DNA from: Gigantopelta aegis
Lineage: Eukaryota; Mollusca; Gastropoda; Neomphalida; Peltospiridae
Direction: 5' to 3'
Assembly: GCF_016097555.1 (NCBI RefSeq)
Contig: NC_054701.1
Location: 4,789,890-4,853,889, forward strand
DNA: 64,000 bases
Part shown: piece by piece, positions 36,801 to 39,729 of the stretch
Position numbering within the stretch: the first letter of the stretch is position 1
Layout of the letters: each line of letters begins with the position of its first letter
Made by a program: the position numbers and the translations under genes
The notes under the pieces: generated by a model
Database searches by the model: none
Told to the model about the DNA's origin: nothing
The model's input: the letters and a program-made list of their open reading frames with translations, nothing else

Positions 36801-38715
36801 TCAAAAAGCAACTACTGTAATTCCTTGAGGAGATCTACTGAAGGATTAGCCTAATCATTCTTTTTTGTAGCTTCATTAATCTGTCAACATATGTTTTATT
36901 GCAGCGACCCCATGATAATGACCCATAATCAAATATGGGAAGAATATATGCATTATAGAATAGAGATTTTGATTCTGGGGTGAGAAAATTGCTAATTCGT
37001 CTCAAAAGAGCCAGTTTAGATGAAACTTGTGTGAACAAATGTGATCAACTTGTGTTTTCCTGCTAAGATTTTGATCAACACAGAGTCCTAAATGTTTTTG
37101 ACAATGAGCAGGTGATATAGGGTTATTATTGATACTTAGTTGCAACTGACCAGTTTGGCCCAATTTTTTCTGTGTACCAATTAACATACATGTAGTTTTA
37201 GATGGGCTTATAGACATTATTATTGATGCACCAAGAGTTCATGGCATCTGAGTTTGTTTGTAACATACCCTCTATAACAGACAAATGTTTCTGTGTGAAT
37301 TATCGTAATTAACTCAATGTTGCATTAAGTAGAGACCGCACCGGAAAACTGGTAGTGCCACTCACATCTGTTACACCATTGCTGAATGCAAGGTTTGAAA
37401 AGCACATGTTAGTTAACGTCTATAAAACATTTATTGTTTAATATTGGAAGAATACCAGTACTTGTAACAGGTATAAAATACATTGATAAAACTTTATAAC
37501 AAATATAGAACTTGTTTTACTTGCCATTTTACGTTTTATTCAGTGTCAAAGTGAAAAAGTAGCGATATTGCATTTAATTATTGAAAAATAGTGTTGTTGT
37601 CGTTATTGCAAGTATTTATTTTTGTGAGGTAATTAAATTTAATTTATTACTCTTGCAGTACATGACAAAATTTAGATGTTTTGATTTATTGCATAACTGT
37701 GATCGCCCGTTAACAACATCTTCCTGTTTGTCTGTTTACTACAATCCACGATGGCGGATATTTGTTTACATTTTCAATGATTTGTTATTATGAATACATT
37801 TATTGTGGCCCTGACACATCTGTTGTTAGGGAATCACATAAAAATAATCCCTATAACCACATCTTTATAATTAACGGATGTAGGACAAAATGTCACTGGA
37901 AAAAATGTCAAGTCAAAATATCAACTATTAATATTAGTATTAAAGTGGAAGGAAGGAAATGTTTTATTTAACGACACACTCAACACATTTTATTTATGGT
38001 TATATGGCATCAGACATATGGTTAAGAACCCCACAGATATTGTGAGAGGAAACCCGCTGTCGCCACTTCATGGGTTACTCTTTTTCGATTAGCATCAATG
38101 GATCTTTTATATGCACCATCCCACCGACAGGATAGTACACACCACAGCCTTTGTTACACCAGTTGTGGAGCACTGGCTGTAATCAATTAAAGTGGACCCA
38201 GGTAAAAATGTCAACTTTGACATTATACTTAATGTGTAAAAAAAAAAATATTTAAATCCTAACCATGTATTCTACGACTTTTCGTTTCACCAATTAAACC
38301 ACTGTTTGCACACCTTTGACAATGACAGCACTAAATGTGTCTATAATTGTCTCAATAACACAGCATGGGTGATGTAATTTTTTTTAATGCCACTGACTTA
38401 TTTTTTAAAAATCAAAGACAGGCTGGCTAATAAGCCATACAAATAACAATGAAGCATTCTCTCTAATTATTCCAAATTTTCTAATTATGAAGAATCTCAA
38501 TTTCCCAAAACCTAACATACATCTGTTATCTCTCTTGCTCTGTCCTTTTCCTCTCTCCCTCCTCTCTCACTGTCTCTCTGTCTCACTTCTCTCTTGTCTC
38601 TATCTCTCATATAACACACACACACAAGTTGACATTTTGACAGAGATACAACATTAATGGTACACATTTTGTCCTCTTACATATTGACCATTGACCTGTA
38701 TATCACTTTTTCCAT
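793..38715 (-). CDS. APEH: Acylaminoacyl-peptidase (acylamino-acid-releasing enzyme), 22 exons, 3' end outside window
   Basis: A cytosolic serine peptidase of the prolyl oligopeptidase family (S9C) that removes N-acylated residues from short peptides. Exons in transcript order: 38689-38715, 30202-30422, 29750-29843, 28853-28931, 28109-28257, 27386-27523, 26471-26562, 26137-26177, 24740-24864, 23739-23796, 22186-22286, 15968-16019, 15429-15517, 12788-12923, 12398-12487, 11609-11689, 10259-10347, 7856-7966, 7437-7485, 3218-3248, 1571-1673, 793-899. All junctions are GT-AG and keep frame, giving 687 codons plus 2 nt. The human enzyme has 732 residues (from memory), so about 40 residues are missing. 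Codons for roughly the first 430 residues form the beta-propeller. The hydrolase part shows the oxyanion HGGPH, the nucleophile motif GGSHGG (exon 18) and GLDDQRVP with the catalytic Asp (exon 22). The catalytic His exon is not in the window. Identity is judged by alignment from memory; exon 1 is the least certain. Confidence 0.93.
1322..1480 (-). mobile_element. SINE fragment, diverged
   Basis: Tail AACAACACCACTAATTTATT and body GACAGGACAGCACATACCAT, head absent; APEH intron 21. Confidence 0.75.
1571..1673 (-). CDS. APEH: APEH exon 21
   Basis: 1 nt plus 34 codons: SMAEIGIEFSFTQLADAEVL then NKSPIKHVDQ (vertebrate DKSPIRYIPQ). Acceptor TTTATTTGCAG, donor GTTCGA. Confidence 0.93.
2361..2390. 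repeat. (GT)n microsatellite
   Basis: Uninterrupted GT dinucleotides, 14 units, in APEH intron 20. Confidence 0.9.
2684..2813. repeat. Hairpin repeat (MITE-like)
   Basis: Arms ATTTCTTTTATATTCATCTG and complement of ATTTCTTTTATGTTCATCAG around a ~40-bp loop; APEH intron 20. Confidence 0.6.
3218..3248 (-). CDS. APEH: APEH exon 20, 31-nt microexon
   Basis: 2+27+2 nt encoding (T)MWGTSDILD(W), matching vertebrate SMLGSTDIPDW. It is needed to reconcile the phases of exons 19 and 21. Acceptor TTATTCTAG, donor GTAAGT. Confidence 0.9.
3427..3742 (-). mobile_element. tRNA-derived SINE, nearly full length
   Basis: Minus-strand order: tRNA-like head with A box (TAGCCCAGTGG-like) and B box (GGGATCGATCC), body CACTGGCTGGAAC...CCACAGACAGG, and tail TTAATAAATCAATGTGCTC...AAACAAA. 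Forms an inverted pair with the copy at 3812. APEH intron 19. Confidence 0.88.
3812..4020 (+). mobile_element. SINE, 5'-truncated
   Basis: Same family, opposite orientation to the copy 70 bp upstream; head missing, tail CAATGTGCTTTAGTGGTGTTG present. The pair could fold into a long hairpin. Confidence 0.87.
4224..4540 (+). mobile_element. SINE, full length, second tail type
   Basis: Head CGGGACGTAGCCCAATGG, B box GGGATCGATCCC, body as above, tail with CATATAACCGTAAATAC..AATGTGTTGAGTGC..AATAAAACATTTC. This tail defines a second subfamily. Preceded by an 18-G run. Confidence 0.9.
4538..4598. repeat. 18-bp tandem repeat
   Basis: Three copies of AAGTAGGTGACTATATT directly after a SINE. Confidence 0.85.
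4842..6036 (+). mobile_element. TTAA-flanked non-autonomous element, copy 1
   Basis: 1,195 bp between TTAA sites, ends TTAAAGGTAGAGTAAGCTC and ...CCCTTCCTTTAA. Similar over its length to the element at 54111-55195 in reverse. TTAA targets are used by piggyBac and Kolobok; family not settled. No ORF of note. Confidence 0.75.
6040..7160. other. APEH intron 19, right part
   Basis: AT-rich; a short stretch (6720-6785, ACACCACCGAGGCCAGTGCA) recurs near 7640 and belongs to a dispersed repeat. No exon seen. Confidence 0.5.
7166..7407 (-). mobile_element. SINE, second tail type, internally deleted
   Basis: Tail (GGAAATGTTTTATTTAACG) followed by body and head; ends in the A box TAGCCCAGTGGTAAAG. Lies just 3' of APEH exon 19. 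Confidence 0.88.
7437..7485 (-). CDS. APEH: APEH exon 19 (49 nt)
   Basis: 16 codons plus 1 nt, DTFKVAACRNPVVNLT, matching vertebrate ETYRACVARNPVINIA. Acceptor TTTTCAG, donor GTAAGT. Confidence 0.93.
7661..7900 (-). repeat. APEH exon 18 / splice-donor triplication (degenerate)
   Basis: Three ~80-bp units; the third contains the real exon 18 end. In the other two the donor GT reads AT (near 7702) and GG (near 7783), so only the exon-attached donor survives. Older than the other splice-site arrays. Confidence 0.82.
7856..7966 (-). CDS. APEH: APEH exon 18, catalytic serine
   Basis: 37 codons in phase 0 with the nucleophile motif MFGGSHGGF; the Ser is the S9 catalytic serine. It ends IGQYP before GTAAGT. 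Two decayed copies of the last ~43 nt and donor lie just downstream in the intron (about 7664-7822). Confidence 0.96.
8072..8584. repeat. 72-73 bp minisatellite derived from a SINE 3' part
   Basis: About seven units starting ACACATCAGCACATTTTGAA and ending GGTCTAGAATG. The unit resembles the 3' end of the local SINE (minus orientation) and lies directly before the SINE-derived 45-bp array. Confidence 0.88.
8617..9675. repeat. 45-46 bp minisatellite derived from a SINE body
   Basis: About 23 units of TTTGATATGCATTTTCCCAT followed by AGATTAGACAGTACATACCATAACC-like sequence. It matches the SINE stretch running from ATATGCACC to CCTTTGATAT, so the period joins two ATAT sites of the SINE. Confidence 0.9.
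9690..10250. other. APEH intron 17, right part
   Basis: Contains a C-run (9758-9777); otherwise no feature. Confidence 0.5.
10259..10347 (-). CDS. APEH: APEH exon 17
   Basis: 2 nt plus 29 codons with VNYRGSVGFGQDSISSLLG followed by DQDVKDVK, nearly identical to the vertebrate enzyme. Donor GTCAGT. Confidence 0.96.
11018..11478. repeat. 36-bp minisatellite in APEH intron 16
   Basis: About 12 units of TTAGACAGTTATCTTCTATT then GGTAGTTTCCGCAGCC, with several partial units. Intronic; open frames across it are artefacts of the period. Confidence 0.92.
11609..11689 (-). CDS. APEH: APEH exon 16
   Basis: Completes HGGPHS, the conserved oxyanion loop, then AEFYLYSAGFTLCGYAVLM (vertebrate TAWMLFPAMLCKMGFAVLL). 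Acceptor TTTCAG, donor GTATGA. Confidence 0.93.
12198..12440 (-). repeat. APEH exon 15 / splice-donor minisatellite
   Basis: Four 60-bp units, each with the end of exon 15, GTAAGT and ~24 nt of intron. Because 60 is a multiple of three and no stop occurs, read-through stays open across all units. All four donors are intact. Confidence 0.93.
12398..12487 (-). CDS. APEH: APEH exon 15, start of hydrolase domain; 3' end tandemly repeated
   Basis: 2 nt, 29 codons and 1 nt: KLDYDSILFLPASSDG then KPPLIVFPH(G), ending at the oxyanion-hole HG. The exon's last ~36 nt, its GTAAGT donor and ~24 nt of intron recur as four 60-bp units running to about 12200. I chose the donor next to the unique exon body, at 12397. 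Confidence 0.93.
12788..12923 (-). CDS. APEH: APEH exon 14
   Basis: 45 codons plus 1 nt from TTTCAAG|ATG, encoding MTGEISADGSVTKWLHLDGE and a linker to the hydrolase domain. Direct joining to exon 13 keeps frame and almost the vertebrate spacing between the two strands. An acceptor at 12952 is out of phase. Confidence 0.85.
13196..13496 (-). mobile_element. SINE, first tail type
   Basis: Complete from tail (AACGACACCACTAGAGCACA) to head; APEH intron 13. Confidence 0.88.
13570..14583. repeat. 70-bp satellite array in APEH intron 13
   Basis: About 14 nearly identical copies of a unit starting CCTATATTATACAGTTATGG, with partial units near 13745 and 13889. The minus strand of each unit holds a donor-like AAGGTAACT. 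Low divergence suggests recent spread. Confidence 0.95.
14590..15425. other. APEH intron 13, right part
   Basis: C/A-rich patches at 14600-14635 and 14785-14860 flank unremarkable AT-rich DNA. Confidence 0.5.
15429..15517 (-). CDS. APEH: APEH exon 13
   Basis: 2 nt plus 29 codons, with NRIIVVCSAPDQPGYL matching vertebrate QDLMVAQFSTPSLPPTL at the end of the propeller. Donor GTAAAG after a complete codon. Confidence 0.9.
15968..16019 (-). CDS. APEH: APEH exon 12 (52 nt)
   Basis: 17 codons plus 1 nt, VVVVVNTQTKEKKQIKV, corresponding to vertebrate DLFAVDTQVGTVTSL. Acceptor TATTCTAG, donor GTAGGT. Phases agree with exons 11 and 13. Confidence 0.88.
16077..16386 (-). mobile_element. SINE, first tail type
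   Basis: Complete copy ending GGGCTACGTCCCACCC, immediately before the 77-bp array starts at 16388. Confidence 0.9.
17010..18614 (+). mobile_element. Tc1-like DNA transposon, copy 1
   Basis: 1,605 bp with 26-bp terminal inverted repeats starting TACTACTCAAAAG, flanked by TA at 17008 and 18615. It sits inside one unit of the 77-bp array; removing it with one TA restores the unit exactly. Confidence 0.95.
17376..18401 (+). pseudogene. Tc1 transposase (DD34E), inactivated by three nonsense mutations
   Basis: 342 codons including the stop, with an N-terminal helix-turn-helix region, FTDES (first Asp), LQDDNARPH (second Asp) and SPDLAPIEHAW (Glu, 34 residues after the Asp). In-frame TGA at 17382, 17664 and 18354; copy 2 has CGA at each, so all three are C-to-T changes at CpG. 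The last one trims only the C-terminus. Confidence 0.93.
22186..22286 (-). CDS. APEH: APEH exon 11
   Basis: 2 nt plus 33 codons: FPGIFTFTLPPRCWMSDN then HVVFDTCWRSKQ (vertebrate FSGIYCSLLPLGCWSADS, RVVFDSAQRSRQ). Donor GTCAGA. The following 6.2-kb intron is filled by the 77-bp array. Confidence 0.94.
22290..22830 (-). repeat. Dispersed element in reverse, with a SINE fragment inside
   Basis: Shares ACAAAATTTCAGCTCAATATC-type motifs and AGTCCACTCCGGTTGGACTGG with 47955-48656 in opposite orientation; the SINE piece at 22466-22582 interrupts it. Confidence 0.55.
22466..22582 (+). mobile_element. SINE 3' fragment, second tail type
   Basis: Begins GTGGTGACAGCGGGTTTCC and runs through the CATATAACCGTACATAAAA tail; inserted in an unrelated repeat. 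Confidence 0.87.
23319..23598 (-). mobile_element. SINE, first tail type
   Basis: Nearly complete; head ends at CGCGCATCAAGTGAG. APEH intron 10. Confidence 0.88.
23739..23796 (-). CDS. APEH: APEH exon 10
   Basis: 19 codons plus 1 nt encoding YDWNTKKTETIIDFVNSAS (vertebrate YDWYTKVTSVVVDVV). Acceptor TTTTTCAG, donor GTCAGA. Confidence 0.92.
23893..23998. repeat. ~21-bp tandem repeat
   Basis: About five copies of CAATAATTTCAGGTGTTTTGT in APEH intron 9, ~100 bp upstream of exon 10 on the minus strand. Confidence 0.85.
24215..24775 (-). repeat. APEH exon 9 / splice-donor minisatellite
   Basis: About eight 70-bp units. On the minus strand each holds the exon 9 end (GCCCATGGGC...CAGATG), a donor (GTAGGT, GTACGT or GTAAGT) and ~28 nt of intron. 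GT is intact in every unit. The exon forms the upstream edge. Confidence 0.92.
24740..24864 (-). CDS. APEH: APEH exon 9, whose 3' end seeds a minisatellite
   Basis: 2 nt plus 41 codons with AVRSPRFSHDLSKLVYLE (vertebrate AVSSPRLSPDQCRIVYLQ), ending QCSRLQM before the donor GTAGGT. The last ~36 nt of the exon and the donor are repeated about 8 times, every 70 bp, down to 24215. I took the donor that directly follows the non-repeated exon body; it fits exon 10 in phase 0. Confidence 0.92.
25358..25622 (-). mobile_element. SINE, diverged
   Basis: Older copy with many substitutions; TGTTGGATGTCAAACATTT and CCCACAGACAGGACAGC identify it. Confidence 0.75.
25618..25856. repeat. Tandem duplication, ~120 bp x 2
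   Basis: Two near-identical copies beginning AAGTCCCCCAC; in APEH intron 8. Confidence 0.85.
26137..26177 (-). CDS. APEH: APEH exon 8 (41 nt)
   Basis: A short exon completing the Arg codon and encoding SVVYYLDIQSATC (vertebrate SALYYVDLIGGKC). Acceptor TTGCAG, donor GTAAGT. Missed by ORF searches because it is only 13 codons long. Confidence 0.9.
26471..26562 (-). CDS. APEH: APEH exon 7
   Basis: 30 codons plus 2 nt: AVWGPDDAGIVFVGLAHTP followed by FRLGLKYCYNK, matching vertebrate FWAPGDAGVVFVGWWHEPFRLGI. Donor GTAAAA. Confidence 0.94.
26743..26928 (-). mobile_element. SINE fragment
   Basis: Tail and body only; stops at TTTGATATACCATTTGTGG. Confidence 0.82.
27386..27523 (-). CDS. APEH: APEH exon 6
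   Basis: 46 codons in phase 0, with HEDWGEQLVGKS and ILDVDSGTVSV followed by VPEDVSPGQ. This is one of the best matched propeller segments (vertebrate YEDWGENMVSKS). Donor GTGAGA. Confidence 0.95.
28109..28257 (-). CDS. APEH: APEH exon 5
   Basis: 2 nt plus 49 codons encoding FGSMEWSASEGHLVYIAEKK and a Lys/Glu-rich variable loop. The AEKKRPKxESFF core is almost identical to vertebrate APEH. Donor GTAGGT after a complete codon. Confidence 0.93.
28853..28931 (-). CDS. APEH: APEH exon 4
   Basis: 26 codons plus 1 nt encoding IWSKDRKLK..LDKHGEIYEND, a propeller blade matching vertebrate VWEKNRKLK..LEKHGPVYEDD. Acceptor TTGTAG, donor GTAAGC. Confidence 0.93.
29258..29553 (+). mobile_element. LINE 3' end, truncated
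   Basis: A 3' UTR-like segment ending CTGAGTTACTCTCACTAAAT then AAAG and (TTA)n, the layout of a non-LTR element tail. APEH intron 3, opposite strand. Confidence 0.5.
29750..29843 (-). CDS. APEH: APEH exon 3
   Basis: 31 codons after one nt completing the split Val codon. It carries KESPSGSLRAIVKK, matching the vertebrate ESPSGTMKAVLRK strand, then a lysine/glutamate-rich loop ending EEKQFIE. Donor GTATTC. Confidence 0.93.
29878..29936 (-). repeat. tRNA-like sequence (SINE head or tRNA relic)
   Basis: Minus strand has TTAGCTCAGTTGGTAGAGTG (A box) and AGCTCGAATCTCC (B box-like), ~35 nt before exon 3 of APEH. No complete cloverleaf; not called a tRNA gene. Confidence 0.45.
30202..30422 (-). 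CDS. APEH: APEH exon 2
   Basis: 73 codons plus 2 nt between a TTTCCAG acceptor and a GTAAGC donor. It encodes the N-terminal helix and the start of the propeller, including the family stretch WSQRDLEQ that aligns with vertebrate WTQRDLER. Confidence 0.93.
30819..31011. mobile_element. Short inverted-repeat element (hAT-like ends)
   Basis: 193 bp with ends CAGGGCTAGCTCT and AGAGCTAGCCCTG-like complement; interior very AT-rich. No clear target duplication. Confidence 0.55.
31056..31640 (-). mobile_element. Non-LTR retrotransposon (LINE) 3' end, host of the LTR insertion
   Basis: Minus-strand frame (31387-31587) encodes YNLRSATHNNLVLPRPNT then FRYSSVETWNTIP, typical of the C-terminus of LINE polyproteins. 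It is followed by a 3' UTR and an (ATT)n tail at 31062-31101. The other half lies at 36774-37217, beyond the LTR element. Confidence 0.75.
31651..32008 (+). repeat. 5' LTR
   Basis: 358 bp, TGTTAGG...TTAACA. The first 50 bp contain an imperfect direct duplication (ATATATGGGGTTAA twice). A TTTATATATT stretch about 100 bp from the end and AATAAA near 31936 are candidate promoter and polyadenylation signals. Confidence 0.95.
32011..32028 (+). other. Primer-binding site, tRNA-Pro type
   Basis: TGGGGGCTCGTCCGGGAT, 2 nt after the 5' LTR. This 18-mer is the complement of the 3' end of tRNA-Pro and is the same site used by gammaretroviruses (established knowledge). Confidence 0.85.
32078..36142 (+). 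CDS. Gag-pol polyprotein: Gag, zinc knuckle, protease, integrase, RT, RNase H
   Basis: 1,354 codons from the first ATG (32078) to TAG, with no frameshift between gag and pol. Residues ~20-95 form a Lys/Glu/Met-rich coiled coil, followed by a capsid-like region. Zinc knuckle CX2CX4HX4C: C279, C282, H287, C292. Protease DTG at 332-334. Integrase zinc finger H518, H525, C555, C558, then the DD35E core D588, D647, E683, and a GPF module at 824-826. Reverse transcriptase follows: LDLTKGYYQIPL with D1028, and YFDD at 1088-1091. RNase H acidic residues D1239 and D1305. It ends with the usual NADSLSR tail. All catalytic residues are present, so nothing visible inactivates it. Integrase before RT is unusual for gypsy elements. 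Gag and Pol must be made as one protein or separated by the protease. Confidence 0.95.
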   Translation: MSDVGAEEMQADQELVELLEMDKQKLTKKQLQKVHDKEVEMARMKFQLEMEKLRMEREREKEEMNFRIKELELDNAKQIKNLEVELQKSKDTQELKCSSLSMKVKMQPFDVEKEDILTYLSEFEAVAQQAGWDDKVKVLQLRTLLPGVAREVACESSQDFKGLKRALVTRFGRRPADYFVLLDQIKRKGKETYRGLNSRIRMYVERFLDDKDPTDQLCEAFFLKALPPAQAQWIVRNKGSGSVVEAAEDYVESDTTIRENRDQHDGRNHSRQIKPDIKCFICHKQGHLARHCRKRYSDSRNQATFFIQNHQTNKLIYLPGKVNGKNISFVKDTGCELTLIKAKFVPPSCILEGQSTVLYTAVGQPFNAKLAVVEIDTPFYSGHGQVGGVPGLVEDALLGIDIIDRKAKVNAVTRAQAQAEEILEFPQVQKQMAETSEINENILPNAETLATQQREDETLNKIRETALKTEEEARSESSAFFWEDSILYRHWRTKDNSKEGKQLVVPQSMRKKILELAHDRPLAGHLSVEKTKQRIMARFYWPGVLKEVAGHCKTCDVCQKFAKKKPGEIAPMRTVPKVTEPFRKISMDIVGPLARTKKGNKFILTIVDEATRYPEAFALKSIEAEVIADKLIEMFSRTGVPEVILTDQGSNFTSTLMKKLYEILGVKGVTTSPYNPKANGVVERFNGTLKAMLKKLSMSGSDDWDVLLPYTLFAYREVPHQETGFAPFELLYGWPVRGPLDLVYEAMTGQSENGQTLLDHITKVRERLALVTSVVEKNLTRRHEYTKAWYDRKKQAKEQKFWPGDQVLVLLPSSSKKMLAQWQGPFRVVKQVSDVNYSVQVGGRRVCVVYHINLLRKYHPRTIMYVGAHNDTEEEESSGFIFPDDTESYRDVRINPVLSQEQKEQLRAICEEFSDVLTSKPGCTDLIEHDIKLTSDTTICQAPYRIPHSKLGEVKNAIDDLLKQGLIKVSRSPYSFPVVLVRKPDKTLRICINYKKLNDITVFDSYPMPRIDETIEAVGRSNFISRLDLTKGYYQIPLSKSAQEKSAFTTPFGLYEFTVMPFGMKTAPACFARLMKLALGSVRDVETYFDDVIIHSMEWKDHVESLREVFHNLRKAKLTVRPSKCELGASETKVLGHIVGQGQVKPNPDKVSVMKEYPLPITKKDIRRFLGMTSYYRKFIKNFAKISASLTDLLRKNCPNKVHWTDKSVQDFRALKDALTNAPVLINPDFSKKFVLQTDASDHALGVVLCQIQAGEEHPVAFMSRKLLPRERNYATIEKECLAIVWGVESPSYYLAGTPFTIQTDHNPLVWLNNLKAKNQHLLRWSLILQAYEFIIEYKKGTDNGNADSLSRIY
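36391..36399 (+). other. Polypurine tract of the LTR element
   Basis: TGGTGGAGG directly before the 3' LTR; short but in the expected place for plus-strand priming. Confidence 0.6.
36400..36757 (+). repeat. 3' LTR
   Basis: 358 bp. I read it against the 5' LTR base by base and saw no difference. Confidence 0.95.
36774..37217 (-). pseudogene. LINE reverse transcriptase C-terminal remnant
   Basis: Two minus-strand frames separated by a frameshift near 37010 read KHLGLCVDQNLS and LTPESKSLFYNAYILPIFDY then WGRCNKTYVDRLMKLQKRMIR, the conserved thumb-side region of LINE reverse transcriptases. 5'-truncated and decayed. Confidence 0.8.
37220..37940. other. APEH intron 1, region between LINE and SINE
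   Basis: No exon or repeat family recognised; ATGGCGGAT at 37750 opens only a short frame. Confidence 0.4.
37947..38185 (-). mobile_element. SINE, second tail type, head missing
   Basis: Tail GGAAATGTTTTATTTAACG through body TTGTGGAGCACTGGCTG; the tRNA-like head is absent. APEH intron 1, ~500 bp from exon 1. Confidence 0.88.
38689..38715 (-). CDS. APEH: APEH exon 1 (start codon, 9 codons)
   Basis: Minus-strand ATG at 38715-38713 in a strong Kozak setting (GGCCATGG), encoding MEKVIYRSM, then a GTCAAT donor. It joins exon 2 in phase 0, and the junction reads like the vertebrate N-terminus (Met-Glu-Arg/Lys start, hydrophobic run, then the AA-x-x-V stretch). The donor is weak, but GTCAGA and GTCAGT donors recur in this gene. 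An earlier GT two codons upstream would break the frame. A transcript is needed to confirm it. Confidence 0.5.
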
Positions 38716-39025
38716 GGCCGACTGATGCTCTTTACTCTGTACAATTGAATGCTGTGATAATGCGGGTAATGAATGAGGACTTATATGTAGCACATGACGA
38801 TGATGGTAATGTTCATTTGTAATGCACAAATGAGTTTTATTACATTCCACAAGGTGTATGATATATGCTTATGCAACAAAAATTGCCATTTTCTTATGTT
38901 GAACCCTTTTTGGGAGTGGATGGGTATTATAATGACCAATTAGTTGATTATACTGATTATATTAATGGTACTGAAGTTATTTTATTTGAAAATAATGAAT
39001 ACATTCCTACAATTTTGAGTGTGCC

Positions 39026-39060
<35 letters not shown>

Positions 39061-39656
39061 AAAACGGAGTTACCTACCCTGATTAAAAAAAAATTATTTT
39101 GGGGGTCAGGGCTAATTGCTTTTTTTTTTTTTAATTCTTTTAAAGGTATTTCTTCAGTATAGCAAACAATCAATATCATTCTTGTCATATTTAAAAAGTG
39201 TCCGCGGTCCCTACATTAAGAATCACAAATGACATAGTGCTAAGGTATATAACTAACCCTAACCCTAAAATAAAAATATGTTTAAAGTTTGCAAGGGGTG
39301 GAAATAAGAAAGACTATTAAGCGCCTTTTGATACCATCACGCTTGTCGATGGTACATTTTGGTTCTTTTTACTTCACTGTGTTCAACGTGGCCGACTATG
39401 CTGTTCCTTTGGAAATAATACAGATTTTTCTGCTGACATAGTTCGTTTTAATAAGAGTTAATAAATGTCAATGGTTTTTAGACTAATAGTGATCATAATG
39501 ACAAAGAAGCGCTGTTAAATATAGCATACCTTCTTTAAAACCATACTGAACTTTAACCTGTCAATCTACTAGATCTGTCCTCGATTACCAGACCACTTGA
39601 TAAGTTGTTATACATTTTGTCATCTACGATTAGCATTATCGAGATTAACAAATAAA
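38716..39656. promoter_or_regulatory. Divergent intergenic region of APEH and MRPL42
   Basis: 941 bp between the two start codons, so both promoters are presumably here. It contains T-runs at 39031-39058 and 39119-39132 and a short open stretch (38871-39030) that looks coding but matches no family I know. I see no clear TATA box or CpG island. The call depends on APEH exon 1 being right. Confidence 0.45.
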
Positions 39657-39729
39657 ATGGCCGCCCCCATGGTGTCTTTGGGGAGATTGATTTTGTCAAA
39701 TTTTGTAAAGATATGCACGAACACGCATG
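39657..39729 (+). CDS. MRPL42: MRPL42 exon 1
   Basis: Start codon in AAAATGG followed by 24 codons of presequence and 1 nt, then donor GTAATA. The split Gly codon fits exon 2. Confidence 0.85.

Noticed and set aside
39248..39265. Telomere-like CTAACCCTAACCCT.
   Set aside because: Only two units; expected by chance.
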